A stretch of DNA of 64,000 nucleotides from Triticum aestivum (lineage: Eukaryota > Streptophyta > Magnoliopsida > Poales > Poaceae). This document shows positions 10,678 to 23,567 of this stretch, piece after piece (within the stretch, counting starts at the first letter, position 1; each line of letters opens with the position of its first letter). Below the pieces are notes generated by a model. It was not told where the DNA came from. It saw nothing but the letters and a program-made list of their open reading frames with translations, and made no database searches. Made by a program: the position numbers and the translations under genes. The stretch is taken from NCBI RefSeq assembly GCF_018294505.1, contig NC_057813.1:313486900-313550899 (forward strand). Direction: 5' to 3'.

Positions 10678-10843
10678 AGAGTCAAACCTATGATCTTCCG
10701 CTTAGGAAATGGAAAAGCTAAAGGAGCATAATCTAGTTATTACAAGACATATTGTTCCAAGCAAATAGTTTTAAACGCCTCCTCGAGACATGTCGCATGG
10801 TGCAAGATAAACAGGCAAAAGAAGAATCCCTGAGCCACCTCTT

Positions 10844-12079
10844 CAGACTTGGGCATCACCACTGCTCGCCAGCGGAGCCTCATCGACAGGCGCGTCGCTC
10901 GTCCCACAGGCTTCAATTGGAGGTCCAACCACCATGTACTTGTTCAGCATGGCGTCCATGAAGCTCTTCACGGCGGCAATAGCAGCATCCCGGGAGTCGG
11001 CATCCACCGGAGTAAGGAAGGAGGAGAGGTTGAAGCTGGCATCCTAGAGATAAAGATGGCTGAATACGCACGTCAGAGCCGAGGAAGAAAGTGAGCGTGC
11101 CTCGCTTTCCACCAGGGATGTAAACCCGTCGACAGCATCTTCGAGCACTGCCACGACCTCAGGAAGCAGAGCGGCAGGGCTCTCCATCGGGGTCATCACC
11201 ATCGCCTTTCCCGTGGGACCATCTCCATAGAACGCCTTCTCAGCCTTGTGGAAGCACACCTCAAGGGAGGAGAGGGTGTCGCGTTCCATGGCAGCCACCT
11301 TCTTGGCCTCGGATAGGGCCACATGGGCTGCCTCCGCCTCCTCCCTCAGCTTCACCAGGCGATCGCACTCTCCATCCTGCTCTAAGGCCGTCTTCTTCAC
11401 CTCGGCGTCTCGACTGGCAACGGCAGCCTCCTGGGCCTTCAGCTCCTCCTCACGCTCTTGGAGCTAGCTGGCCTGGGTGGCCTGCTAGTCCTGGAGAGTC
11501 TTCAGATCAGTCTCAGCCACGCGGCACCGGTTCTCAGATTCTGTGGCCTCCTTTCGCGCCAGGTCGCGCGCTGTGGCCACCCGAAGCATCTTCTAGGCCT
11601 CCTCCGTAGAGTCCCAGGCCGCGCGAACAGACGCATTGGCCTTGAGCCAACCAGAGATCAACCCCAGGCGTCCCCACGCCGAACAACAATCTGGGCCCTG
11701 AAGCTCACCTTGGAAGAGGTCCAGCACCGCCCTAGCCTCTTCCAGGGTCCCGGAGGGAGCAGGAACACCGTGACTCGGCCATGCGCTGGGCAAGGGAGGA
11801 GACGTCCTCGGCGCTAAGGTAGAAGAAACCTCGTCCTCATGAAGGACCGGGGGCTCCAGAGGCTGGTTGTCCTCAGCGGTCGCGGCAAGACTGGGCACCA
11901 AAGGAGTCAGGCCTGTTGAGGGCACCGACACCTCCTGAGGACGGACATCCACGTCCTCCGGAGCTGGCGTTGCCCCTGGGGCTGCCGGGGCTGTGGCATT
12001 CTTCTTCACCAGGGCCGCGGAGGCCGGTCCATCGCTTGGAGCCACGGCGACCTACGTACCCTCCTTCTGCTTCTTCGAC
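10844..12079 (-). pseudogene. Antisense gene of T2, exon 2 (coiled-coil part)
   Basis: On the minus strand exon 2 begins after the intron at 12079 with LSKKQKEG, then a low-complexity Pro/Ala/Glu linker (11780-12040). A conserved block LEEARAVLDLFQGELQG...LISGWLKANASVRAAW (~11600-11730) aligns with T4 (ATAVLDRLRQDLLG...LASGWIRFDALIRAA). A charged coiled coil follows (EREEELKAQEAAVASRDAE; REEAEAAHVALSEAKK) and a C-terminal helical domain (LPEVVAVLEDAVDGFTSLV; LSSSALTCVFSHLYL) ending at the stop 10844-10846. A few in-frame stops (near 11590, 11465-11485, 11044) break it. It is antisense to T2, whose strand is set by LTR and PBS. The function is unknown; the family is seen only inside retroelements here. 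Confidence 0.75.
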
Positions 12080-12156
12080 AGCTATTGCCTAACGACAGGA
12101 AAATACATTCAGCACCACTTCAAGAACTGACAAGCAAGGATACGGGAGAAACTTAC
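12080..12156 (-). other. Putative spliceosomal intron in antisense gene of T2
   Basis: On the minus strand it begins GTAAGTTTCTCC after exon sequence ending AACTA and ends CGTTAGGCAATAG before CTGTCGAAG, a 77-nt intron. It sits where T3 and T4 have GT-AG introns of 63 and 69 nt. The T2 acceptor seems to have lost a base, giving a frame problem. Confidence 0.6.
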
Positions 12157-13237
12157 TAGTTAATGAAGGCGTAGTGCCTCTTCATGCTCAGCAGCGGGCA
12201 CTGCGGTGGAGCAGCTGGCACCAAGCGCTTGGGAGCAGGAGAGCTTGCGGTTGCCGCCGCCTGTGATGGTGCCGACGAAGGTGGGCTGCTGCCCGGAGAA
12301 ATCACTCTGGTTCTGCCTTTCTTCACATCCGCTCGCTTGTGCTATTTCAAGGAGGCCACCACAAACCTCGTGGTGACCCCTGGAGGGCGCGGCACCTCCA
12401 CCACCGGGGGCTCGCCAACATCATCCTCGTCCGGAAGAACGCACATGAGCTCCCTATGCTCCGAGGTAGAGGATTCGTCCACGACCTCATCCTCAGTGGC
12501 CTCGGAGGATTGGCCATCGGAGGAGAGGAGCACCAAGGTAGTAGGCGGCAAGGAAGACCCCAACCGCACAAACCCGAGCTCATCAAAAACAGGCATGGCC
12601 GTGATGACCTTCTCGGCATCGTCACGGTCATACAGCGGGAGCCAGCCCTCCGAAAGTTCGCTCGAGTCCTTACCCGTCAGGTAGAGCAGCACCTTGTTCA
12701 GCTCCTCCTCGGGAAGGGGATCTCGGCGCAGGCGGATCTTGTCGTCATCGCCGCCAAGCTTCCACAAGGGACGGGGGCGGCCTTGAAGCGGCGCAACGCG
12801 CTGCTTCAGGAACTCCATGATGAGCATGGCCCCCGTCAGCTTCGCATCCTTTAGCTCCTTGTCGATCGTCCTCACGAATGGCGTCAGGGAAGGGTCGGTA
12901 CTCTTCTCGGATTTCCACCACTTGTCGGAGACGGGGAATGCGGTCGTCAGCTTCAGCGAGCTATGGGAGCTCTTGGCATCCATCAACACCCACCTCTTCC
13001 CGGCATCCTCCACCTTCTTCCAGGCGCGGGAGATTGCGTTACCACCCAGCGCCACGATGAAACCGATGCACCCGATCGGATTGTCGCCGGTCTTGCGAAG
13101 ATAGAAGAAATGGCGGAACAAGGCAACGGAGGGCAGCACCCCCATGAACGCCTCACAATAGAAGGCGAAGAGGGACAGAAGGAGGATGGAGTTGGCATGG
13201 ATGTGGAGCGCTTGGACACCATAGTGATGAAGGACGG
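12157..13237 (-). pseudogene. Antisense gene of T2, exon 1 (Transposase_28-like domain, distal part)
   Basis: From 13237 the minus strand reads LHHYGVQALHIHANSILLL, FAFYCEAFMGVLPSVALFRH, FIVALGGNAISRAW and KRWVLMDAKSS, continuing to LTGAMLIMEFLKQRVAPLQ and LPLYDRDDAEKVITAMPVF, then an acidic Ser-rich tail. This aligns without interruption with T4 from PPFSEFFFSVLRHY onward. The pattern matches the plant 'putative gypsy-type transposon' family (PF04195), a domain of unknown biochemical role found in retroelement ORFs. About 300 codons are open here. S1 inserted within the FFFAV/LHHY block; the N-terminal part resumes at 34672. Confidence 0.8.
13233..13237. repeat. TSD of S1, left copy (GACGG)
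   Basis: GACGG precedes the S1 LTR start at 13238 and recurs at 34672-34676 directly after the right LTR. Confidence 0.9.
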
Positions 13238-13724
13238 TGTATCGCCCCGGATACAACTTTCCATATTCGCAACTCCAACTCTTGCCTTTTCCGGAGATGC
13301 GATATGGTATTTCCTTCGTGGTTGGGTTTTTGTCGTTTGTTTTGCATTTTGTTCATGTGATGCATCTCATCTCACAGCATCATTTGCATTGCATCGGCAC
13401 TCGTTGTTGTCATTGTTTTTAAAACTTGCATTCGCTCCTAGTTACCGCGTCCCCCTTGCTTTTGTTGACTGATCCAAGTTCAACCAGGTTTTGTTTCCCT
13501 CTTAGCCGGCTTCCTACCCTCTCTGCACAGCCCGCAAACCCCTCGCACGCGTCTGAAACCTCTTCCGAAACCGACCCGCGCGGTCATGGCCAACGGGTCC
13601 GGATCATCTCCAATCATCTTTGAAACATCTCCGTTTTATTATTTGGACTCCCTGCCTATTTTACCCGGGACTGTCCAATTAAGATTGGAGGGACCAAATG
13701 CCCCTATCCAAAAAATCCACTTGC

Positions 13725-13733
13725 TATATATAA
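13725..13733 (+). promoter_or_regulatory. TATA box in S1 5' LTR
   Basis: TATATATAA lies ~490 bp into the LTR; the right LTR has the same box at 31563-31571. Confidence 0.6.
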
Positions 13734-13777
13734 GACCATCACCTACCAAATCATCCCAACCCTAATTTCTAGGATGT

Positions 13778-14227
13778 TTGTCCCCATCGCCGCCGCCACT
13801 CGGTCTCGATCCACCTCGGGATCCCCTACTCCTTGTTTTCCTCCACCCACCTACAGGAGCCCGAGCTCCGTCTCCCCGACCCCGAGCATTCGATCCACCT
13901 CATCTCCAACTCCGGTCACGGCTCCGCCCCGCTCGCTGCTTCTCCTTCCCGTCTCATCCCCCGTTCCCTCTAGATCTCGCTCTCACCTGCTCTCTCTTTT
14001 CCAGGAAACCCACAGGAGCACCGTCCTCTCGTCGCCGCCGCCTTCCGTTCCTCGCCACCGCACGCAGTAGCCGCCGCTGCCGTGGTCTTCTGCACCACCC
14101 GTCCGTCGCACCCGGCTTCCGTTCGCCTCCATGCCGTCCCCGTCGCCAAACCCTGCCGGCGTCATCACGCCCCTGCTTCCTCTGCTTCGAGGACGAGTCA
14201 GGCACTCGCGTTGACCCTGTGAATTGA
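13778..14227 (+). other. Open frame inside S1 LTR (149 codons), doubtful gene
   Basis: It starts shortly downstream of the LTR TATA box with MSPSPPPLGLDPPRDP and is rich in Pro, Ser and Arg. The counterpart in the right LTR (31616-32059, 147 codons) keeps the frame despite substitutions. GC-rich leaders readily give such frames by chance, and I recognise no domain. Probably untranslated leader. Confidence 0.2.
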
Positions 14228-15616
14228 CTGTGCCAGCACACACGTCGAATCGCTGCCCTGCGCGTGGCCCAGATCTGCAGGAGGCCAGCGCGCCCGGCCA
14301 GCCCCGCCGGCCTGCTCCACCGCGCCCTCCCGCGGGCCGCCTTCCCATCTGGGCCGAGCCCATGGGTGAGGCCACCCCTAGCGCCTCCTTTTTTTTCACT
14401 GTTGGCCCAGCCAGTTTTGGCCCCCGTCTGTTCTTTTCCAGCGTCAGAGAATTTGTCTAATTATCCAGTGAATTTGCAGTTTTACAGAAAAACCCTTGTT
14501 GTTCATGCATTTAATAACTAATCATTCATGCATCATATGTAAATGAATTATATATGTAAAATGCTTAAAATCTCATCTAGTTTCATAATATGCTGCTTGC
14601 ATCCATGTTCAAATGTTTAAAAATGGTGTTTGTTTAAATTTTCTCAAATGCCATGTTAAAATGATTTATTTCATAACTAAATAACCGTAGCTCGGTTTTA
14701 AATAAACTTTATATGTAAATGGGGTGAAAAAATTCCTAGATTAACATGGTGCACTTTGTTTTATTGTTTAACAACATTAAAATTGTGTTTAGGGCAGAAC
14801 AGTAGCAAATCCAAAATATGCATATGAGGGTTTTCCGGAATTGTTGTTTGTTGTTCCGGCCTCATTTAAACTTGCCTAGATAGGTAGTTTTATTACGCTT
14901 CACCTCTTGCCATGTTAACCAACATTTAATATTGTTGAGTAGTTAAAACTGGAGAGAACTAAATAATTGTTGTGAAGTTTCGTCAATATGCAACTCGTTG
15001 CATATTGAGCTCCACTTAATTTGTAGTATTGTTTGTGCACTTTGCCATGCTTTTAAACCGGTCATGCATCATACTTGATTGTGCATCATGCCATGTTTAT
15101 GGTTGTGCATTTACCATGTTGTTTGTTTCTTTCCAGTGTTGCTTCTTAGTTCCGGTAATGTTGTGATTGTGAGGATTCGTTCGACTGCTCCCGTTTGTCT
15201 TCTTCATGGACTCGCTCTTCTTCCTAGCGGGATTTCAGGCAACATGACCGCTACCCAGGATCTCACTACTATCATTGCTATGCTAGTTGCTTCATTCTAT
15301 TGCTTTGCTGCGCTACCTATCATTTACTCTTCAAGCCTCCCAAATTGCCATGTCAACCTCTAACCTTTGACACCCTTCCTAGCAAACCATTGCTTGGCTA
15401 TGTTACCGCTTTTGCTCAGCCCCTCTTATAGCGTTGATAGTTGCAGGTGAAGTTGAAGATTGCTCCATGGTGAACAGGTTTATGTTGGGATATCACAATA
15501 TCTCGTATTTAATTAATGCATCGATATACTTGGTAAAGGGTGGAAGACTCGGCCTTATGCCTGGTGTTTTGGTCCACTCTTGCCACCCTAGTTTCCATCA
15601 TACTGGTGTTATGTTC

Positions 15617-18600
15617 TGTCAGGACCCCGACTCAATGCCACATCGATCTAGCATGTAACACCTCATATCACCTTACGGCCTCACGCACGGTATTCCCACG
15701 GGTGTCGCCTTACCTTTGCCCGGGACCGTTTGCGCCTTTTGGCACACGTATATGATAGTGTCGCTAGCATCCATATGATAAGGAGCCCGGGCTGACATGG
15801 CTAGTCATAAACCCAGAGTGGCACAGACTTACAGGGACAGGCATCCATGACCCAACATCGAACGTGTCGGTCATCAGCGAGTGAATCCAGGCTGTAGCAC
15901 TGGGCTAGCAGGACTCCGGTGAACCGGGCTGTAGCGGGCTGACAGGACTCCGGTATTCATCGCGTGACATTTCCCCGAAGGGACAGACACAGGAACGAAG
16001 AAGAACACATGCCGGCCAGCCTAAGTGTTCCGGAGCAGTAGCAAGCTACCATGGCTCAGTGGAAACACTAGGAGACATTTCCCGGTAAGCGAGGCTACTA
16101 AAGATAAACAACTAGATAGTCAGATCCCACACATACCAGGCATTTCAATAACATACACACAATATGCTCGATATGTGCAAGTACAACATGGCATCACAAC
16201 ATGACTCTACAACTCAAGTATTTTATTCAATAGGCTCCGAGGAGCGAGATATTACAAACAGGGGGTCTCACGACCCAACATTCAGAGCATACAAGTCAAA
16301 CACATGCGGAAGCTTAACATGTCTGAGTACAGACAACTACAAATGAAAAAGGCTGAGAAGCCTGACTAACTACCAAATCCTGCCGAGGGCACAAGATCAT
16401 AGCTGAGGTAACAAGCTAAACGTCGAAGTCCACGCGAAACTACTAGTGAGACTGAAGTCTCTCTGCAAAAACATAAAATAGGCAAACGTGAGTACAAATG
16501 TACCCAGCAAGACTTACATCAGAACTAACTACATATGCATCATTATCAACAAAGGGGATGGTGGAGTTCAACTGCAGCAAGCCAGCTTTGACTCGGTGGC
16601 AATCCTGAACTACGACTGCAAGTAACACTTTTGAGGTGGCGCACACGAGTCCACATATTCACCAACCAATACACCACTATGGATCCACTCCCGTCTCCCT
16701 ACGAGAACGCCATCCATAGCACTCACGCTTATCTTGCGTATTTTAAAGTATCCACTTTCACTTGTCTATGAACTGATATAAGCAACCCAGAAGTCCTTTA
16801 CCGCGGACACGGCTATTCGAATAGATGATGTTAACCCTGCAGGGGTGTACTTCTTCATACATGTTTCCACCACTTAGCGTCTGCACACGACATGTGCTCG
16901 GCAGACTTCAAGCGAAAGCCGACGTGGGTGTAGACCACGACCTACCTAAACACTCAAGTCTCTAGTCCAGGTTTATCGCCTATTCGGGTTCCATCCATGA
17001 GGAGATCCGGCCGGGGTTTTGCTTACAGCCCCAAACGATGTGAACAGGGTTCCTGAGACACCTAACGGGCATCCGGTACACCGTGCCACGTACCTACTGC
17101 ATCACAGCCCACCCCTACGGTCAGCGTTGTCCACGGCCTCCAGTAAGCTACAAACACCAGAAACTACTTGCAACTCCTGGACAGAGGACTAGGGTGAATA
17201 AGAAGTCGAGCGGGGTCATATTTCAGGGCCCAATGCATGGTAGTAGCTGAATCATGGATCACAAACACATAACTCAGTTCCTAGGGACGGCTTCAATGAG
17301 ACAACCCACCATGTACTCCTACATGGCCTCCCACCGATACCTTTTACCAAATCATGTTCACACACTTAGCTTACACACAATAGGACATGTTCACACACCT
17401 CTGATTCATTCCTGATGAATCAGACCTGACTCAACTCTAAGCAGTAGCAGGCATGACAAACAAACATGAATGAGTAGGCACAACAGGGCTCAAACAACTC
17501 CTACTCATACTAGTGGGTTTCATCTATTTACTGTGGCAATGACAGGTCATGCAGAGGATAAAGGGGTTCAGCTACCACAGCAAGTAACAAATGACTCGTT
17601 GTTGTCCTAATGCAGTAAAAGAGAGCAGGGCGAGAGAGTAGGATTGTATCGGAATGAACAAGGGGGTTTTGCTTGCCTGGCACTTCTGAAGATAATATTG
17701 AGTCTTCATCAGTGTCAACGATCACATCGTCGGTACAACGTCTACTGAGGGTGAACAACACCGGCAAACACAGAAGAAACACGATCAATGCAATGCACAA
17801 TATGATGCATGCTATGACATGGCAATATGAATGTGTTTTGGGCTAATGCACCTAGCTATGATTTAAATGAAGTTGGTTTGAATACATGATTCCAATTCCA
17901 ACTCCATATATGATTATTTAAATGCCCTTTATTTGTTTTGTACAAAACAGAGGACAAACATTGTTCAAACATGCATGAAAATGGTACAGATGGATTCCTT
18001 GAATTTTTCTGATAATTTTTCATATATAATTTGTTTGATTTGGAGTCACGGTTGAATTACTATGATTTTTAGAAGTTTTAGCTATTTTCTGAAATAAATA
18101 AATCGTTTAGATTTATTTAAATCCAGAAAAGGGTTTATTGCGTCAGCACTGCATCAGGATGACGTCAGATGTCAACGGGGACGTCCAGGTCAAACTGACC
18201 AGTGGGTCCTGTGTGTTAGCAGTTAATTAGATTAACTAATTTTAGTTTAAACTAATCTGGTTAGTTAGCACGGGGGGGGGGTCCCACTTGTCATTGACTC
18301 AGGGGAGTCAGCTTGGGCCCACCCAGTCAACGTCAACGGTCAAACCCGGGTCAACTCGCCGGAGTTGACCCGCGGCTCATCGCCGGCGGAGCCAGAGACG
18401 CCGGCGGAGGGCGTCTACGTGACGCGGGCGCTCGTCCGCGTCGAGTAGTGGCAGCGGCTAGGCCTAAGATGGCCGGAGTCGTCATCGGCGTCGACAGTGG
18501 CGGTCGCCGGAGCTCGGGCGAGCTCGGGGTCGACGCTACGGTGGCCGGGGAAGCTCGTGCGAGGCACCTACGTGCTCCACACAGCGCGGGGAGGAAGCTG

Positions 18601-19702
18601 AGCACGACAACCGGGCCGCTAGGTGGCCGGAGGCACGTCGGCGGCAGTCACAGGCGGCGGCGGGTTTCGGTCATCGGCAAAACGGCGACTAGAACTAGCA
18701 AACGTCGCGGAGACAAAGGGGAAATGGTGCAGAAGCTCACGGGGATCGTGTAGGGCTGGTCGGCGAGCTCGAGGAGGGGCCGGAGCAAGCGGGGCGGCGA
18801 TGGCGATCTTGGCGCACCGAGGTTGAAGAAGACTGCGTGGCCGGCGTTCAAGGGCATCCGACGGGGCGTGGCTCGGTGAGGAGGTCGAGGACGAAGTGGC
18901 GGAGCTTCTGGGCGCGTCGGTGCGGCGTGGGGTGGCCGGTGGCCGTGCTGGTGCTCGTCGGCGCACTGCGGCGGCTCTCTGTGTTGCTCGGGGCTGCGAG
19001 AGAGCGAGAGCCAGAGGAGGTGGGAGAGCAGAGAGTGAGGGGAGAGGCAGGGGGCAGCATGGTGTTGCGGGAGACATCCAGGGGGAGGGGGAGGCAGCCA
19101 GGCAGGGAGGCAGCTGCGTGCCGGCACGCGCGGGTGCCGTGCTCGGCTTGCCTCTGCCAGTAGGCAGAGGTTGAAGACAGGTATGCCCCTGGTGGGCTGG
19201 GCCGCACAGTAGTGGGCATCTGGGCTGTAGGTAAGCGCCAGGTAGTCCTCTCTCTCTCTCTTTTATTTTCTGTTTTCTATTTTTCCGCAGATGTTTGGCT
19301 TTATTAAAAATACTAAAGCGTTTCCAAAAATCCTGCAAATAATTGTGGGCTCTGTTGGGATTATTCCTAATAGCCCACACTTAAGTTCAGAATTATTTGA
19401 GCATTTAACATATTTATTAGCATTTAAATGCCCAAATGCAAAGTACATATGATTTAATTCAGTGACCAAATATGTCATGGAAAAATGTGCAACACCTCTG
19501 GTTATGGTTCTAGCATTTTCCAAAAATGATGAACATTTTTGAAAGCCATTTGGATTCACTAAAAATATTTTTAGGTTGAACCTATTTGAATTCCATTTGG
19601 TACTAGGGTTTGAACATCCCCATTTCAAATTCATTTGAAAAGTTAAACATGATGCACACATGAAGCGCTAGCCTACTGCATACCAGGACCAGGGATGTGA
19701 CA
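15617..19702 (-). repeat. S2 LTR, left (3' LTR, 4086 bp)
   Basis: It is nearly identical to the right LTR where both are present. It contains a GC-rich tract (18300-19200) and a CT microsatellite at 19249-19261. It lacks ~39 bp present in the right LTR at 25060-25099. Confidence 0.9.
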
Positions 19703-19715
19703 ACTCGCCCCCACT
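19703..19715 (-). other. Polypurine tract of S2
   Basis: On the minus strand AGTGGGGGCGAGT directly precedes the LTR start TGTCACATCCC. About 25 bp upstream is the motif TCTCGAGACGAGAT, which recurs near the end of S1. Confidence 0.7.
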
Positions 19716-22700
19716 AAACAAGAATCTCGTCTCGAGATTCAAGCATAGGGTAGAATGAAGGGAAAACACAACTAACGCAATCTTCACGATCCAGGTTGCA
19801 CTTCAAATGAACGTTGATTCGTTCACCATCATTGTCTCGATGTCTTGCTCTGAGAACTCCAACTAACATGACAACGAGAGGAAAGGAAAGACCCTAAAAG
19901 AATCGTTCTTCTCGAAGGTCGAACAACTCAGGATTAACTCACGGAATGAGACATAGCAACATCTCTCGAGCTGAGAGACGAAGCACAACTCTAGAGGAAT
20001 GGAGTGGAACAGATGACGGAGGTTTACCAGGTAGACTACAATTCCACACTTAAGAAGGTGGTGAACGGTTGTCAGCGCAACGAGGAGTTAAGTTGCCATG
20101 AAACCATAACGAGACATCTTAGAGGAGGTGACTCATAGGATCACCCCTTAAGTGGCAAAAAGAATTACCTTTGATTCAAAGATCATTGAGACTCTTTATA
20201 CCAACTTAGGGCAATTCTCGAGCGATCGTTTAGAGGGGTTCGGTAGAATGGCATACCCGGATTAGAATGGATGATGTGGATTACCTTGTTGAAAACCACA
20301 CAAGGGATGATTTTAGTAATTGGGGAGAAGCTCAACAGTAGAGAGTGAGTCCACTGTTTGAAAAGTTATAGCATAACCGAGGGAACTGAGAGCATTCCCA
20401 GTTAGTGCCGATGGTAACACCTAGCGCTTGTGCGTGCTCTCAAGAACTTGAGCATTTCCATATTCATCAAGGTTTTACCAATATCCGTGTCAAGGATCCT
20501 GGCAACACAACTTACTACCATGATGAATGGTGATGGATGATGCAACGCAAAAGGAGATAACACCTTCTCAGGTTTCACCTTGGCAGAGCCAAGGAAACAA
20601 AATCTGGATGATCGGCCGAGAGACATCTAGCACTCCGCTTCTAATGTTCTCCTTGATGTGCTAGCGTAATCCACCCATAGATATGGTTTGATATCTAGAA
20701 CATCAGGTAAAAGGTCGGACTTCAGGAGCTCAAAAATCCATAAGGAACAACTAGGGAGTAGATCCTACGAAATCCCTATGGGGAGGTGGCCAACATCTTC
20801 AATCAAGATACTACAATAACAGGTCTTCCGGCTGGGTGTGTTGGCCACAATATCCACTTTACCGGTTATCGAGGGACGAGTATTATAGTTCTTGGGAAAT
20901 GTTCCAACCATCATATCTGCCTGAGATTCAGATCTGCCTGGTGTCAGGATATTCTAGACTCTTCAAGGCTAGAAAGAAAAGAAAGTTTGCAACACAAATC
21001 AACGAGACGGCGTTGCGAGAATCTCGGGGAACGGACTACGGTAGTATGCTCCAAAAAATGAGCTGGTTCTGCTACAAACATGTGAACACGCTGTCCCAGA
21101 CAAGCATGAGCACATGGTAGTCTTACAACGAAACACTACCGAGTTCTGGCTGGGAACCATCATCGAGGATATTGAAGTCCTTGCAAAGGGTATACCCTTA
21201 AGAAGGAGCTTCTTCTCCTTGAACAAATCAATCAGTGGCTTGGTGTGCTACAGAATACATATGGAATGAAGGTTGCAAGTCTCCAGACCACAGAATACTT
21301 CGCACGTATGCATGACTGACTTGGGATGATTCCAGAGGAAGCAACATTGAATTTCTCGAATCCACGGCGGCAACTTGCTCCAAATGCACATGAATTAGAG
21401 GAAGTCACTCCTTTCATCCAAACATATGCTTCATGAGCTAACATGAACAAATGCTTTCAAAAGTTTCCAACATTAGCTTAATATTCAACAAAACTATGGA
21501 GAGGACAAGGATGTTGTCGATGGGCTCAACAACAATTCATCTGGATTCCCATGGAGATGGAATTCCATAACTATGTGAACAAGGTTCTAGTATTGGTCAG
21601 ACCCAAAAGATTTAATGGTGTATGCTCGAGGAAAATTCACGAGTAAGACAACATTACGAACATCATTGGATCTGATTTGATTTGAGGATAGCCGATACTC
21701 AAATCAAAGTTTTAGCAAGACGATAGCTCCAACAACTGGTCACGAGGATCAATCGATGAAGATACCATCCTTCTTCAACACACACACAAAAACAACCCTT
21801 TGGGATGAGCTAAGTCGGACAAGCTTTTATCTTCCAACTCTCCAAGTTGTTGTTTGGCTTAACCAACTAGCTCAGGGTAACCAACACGAATTCTTGGAGA
21901 AAGGGTGGTTTACAGGAATAAACCATCTTGATCACGAACTCAACATAGCGGTCAGGTGACAACCTGGTAATACTTCCGAGAAGATGTTCGAAAAATCACG
22001 AACCACCGATATGTTACTAAGCTCGAGAACAATCTTGCTTTCTAGGGCAAGACGATATGATCAAATAAGCAAGGATTGGCACTATCCTAACTCATTGATT
22101 GGAGAGTGCACCGGAAATAAGGACTAGGTAGCACGATCAATCTTAGGATGATGATTCAATAATCAACACGCTAAGAATGAGGTTATTGTCCATTTAACTA
22201 CCAAGCAACAGAGTTGCTAGGAGTATAGATTTCACACATCACGACTCACTTGTCGGTGTTCCGGTTACTATAACACGGAACCGAGGAATGACTAGTGATG
22301 GCAGGAAGTATCACTGTGTCAAGAGTTCATAGGATGGTGTGCAATTCCCATGACATTCTTGATATAAAGATGGTAATACTCCAAGGTAGAACAGAGCAAA
22401 AGCTAGATTAGCAATTTGATCTGCGGAGTACGACTGCTTTCACCCAATCCTGGAAATGGACAAGGTACTGGAGTTTGTTTCTCCTAGTCATTCCGGAATA
22501 GAATGGCTTGACGGACCACAAGAGTAATAGGAATGCACGCATACTCTTGACTATGAAATGATAGACGAGGGTCAGAAGACAACTAAGAGGGACAACTCAA
22601 AGAACATATAATTTTCTGAGTTGTGGATGCATAGATTAGTATGTCGAACCAAGTTCAACATGTTTCTTCCGGATAACCCATGCAGAGAGGTAGGACTGGC

Positions 22701-23551
22701 AGAGTCAAGATTTATGAATGGAGAACTCCTCAAGAGTACTCTGATTGTGATCTTTTGGTTCAAATAACTTCTGCCTGAATGGTTCATGGTATTTGGAAGA
22801 AGGAGATACCACGGACCTCGAGGACTATCGCAAGGTTACTAATAACCTAAAGGAACTAGCAAACACTATCAACATGAAGTAAGTAGGGTGAATCTCGGGT
22901 TCAAACCCAGAAGTAGAATACCTACATACTAAGTGGCATCACGGGATGCTTTCGAGAATGATGGCCAAAATCATCACACTAGGACACAAATCATGGCTAG
23001 ATTACTAGATGATCCCCTAGGATACCTAGGGTCGTAATAATAATTCCAACATATATGTCGAGGCAATAGAATACCTCAACCCAGCAATTAGTGTGATTAA
23101 CCTGGCCCAAAGGAACATAAAAACCAGAGGGAAAGGATTTGCAAGTGCCTCAGATTGTTTAGAAACCTGGGATGACTCGAACAGCATAACGGCTGTAAAT
23201 GCTCAAAAGTTTGGAGACATACTACAGAAATGGTGGCATAGCCACTCAGAAGCACAATATCAAGGTTTCGAGATCACAGTTAACATACGGGAGTAATAGG
23301 AACTGAAACGAGGCTTAAGTCGAACAGTTCTATAAGTCTACGGATTAGTAACACGTGATCCTGATAGAAAGAAGAGAAAGCCTAGTTCCTTAACCCCGTA
23401 GGAAAGATAAGATGACTCAGATCAGAAGGGCATAAGGTAAAGGAGTAAAAAGAGCCTTACGTTCCATCCCACAATCAATTCCCTTATATAACTAAAGAAT
23501 TTCTAGACTCAACTTCGACCAGTTTGGCTTGGTAATCCTACAGGCAGTCAA
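19716..23551 (-). other. S2 internal region, apparently noncoding
   Basis: About 3.8 kb with stops in all frames and no gag, protease, RT, RNase H or integrase motif on either strand. This matches the LARD type, whose internal RNA is conserved but codes for nothing. Confidence 0.7.
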
Positions 23552-23563
23552 GCTCTGATACCA
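23552..23563 (-). other. Primer-binding site of S2
   Basis: On the minus strand TGGTATCAGAGC lies 4 nt from the LTR edge and is complementary to the 3' end of initiator tRNA-Met, the primer used by many plant LTR elements. Confidence 0.85.
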
Positions 23564-23567
23564 AAGC

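Larger units (their letters stand above)
13238..15616 (+). repeat. S1 5' LTR, first segment
   Basis: It matches 31075-33452 of the right LTR and is interrupted at TGTTC (15612-15616) by S2. It starts TGTATCGCCCCGG where the other copy has TGTAATGCCCCGG. A TATATATAA core promoter is at 13725-13733. A GC-rich tract at 13770-14400 is followed by AT-rich sequence. Confidence 0.9.

Noticed and set aside
18313..19380. Long GC-rich frames in S2 LTR (both strands, repeated at 24972-26080)
   Set aside because: They overlap on both strands and several frames, are compositionally biased (Arg, Ala, Pro), and lie in LTR sequence. Duplication reflects the LTR pair, not a gene family.
19703..23567. Degenerate gag-pol in S2 internal region
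   Set aside because: I scanned both strands for RT, integrase and protease signatures and saw none; treated as noncoding LARD interior.
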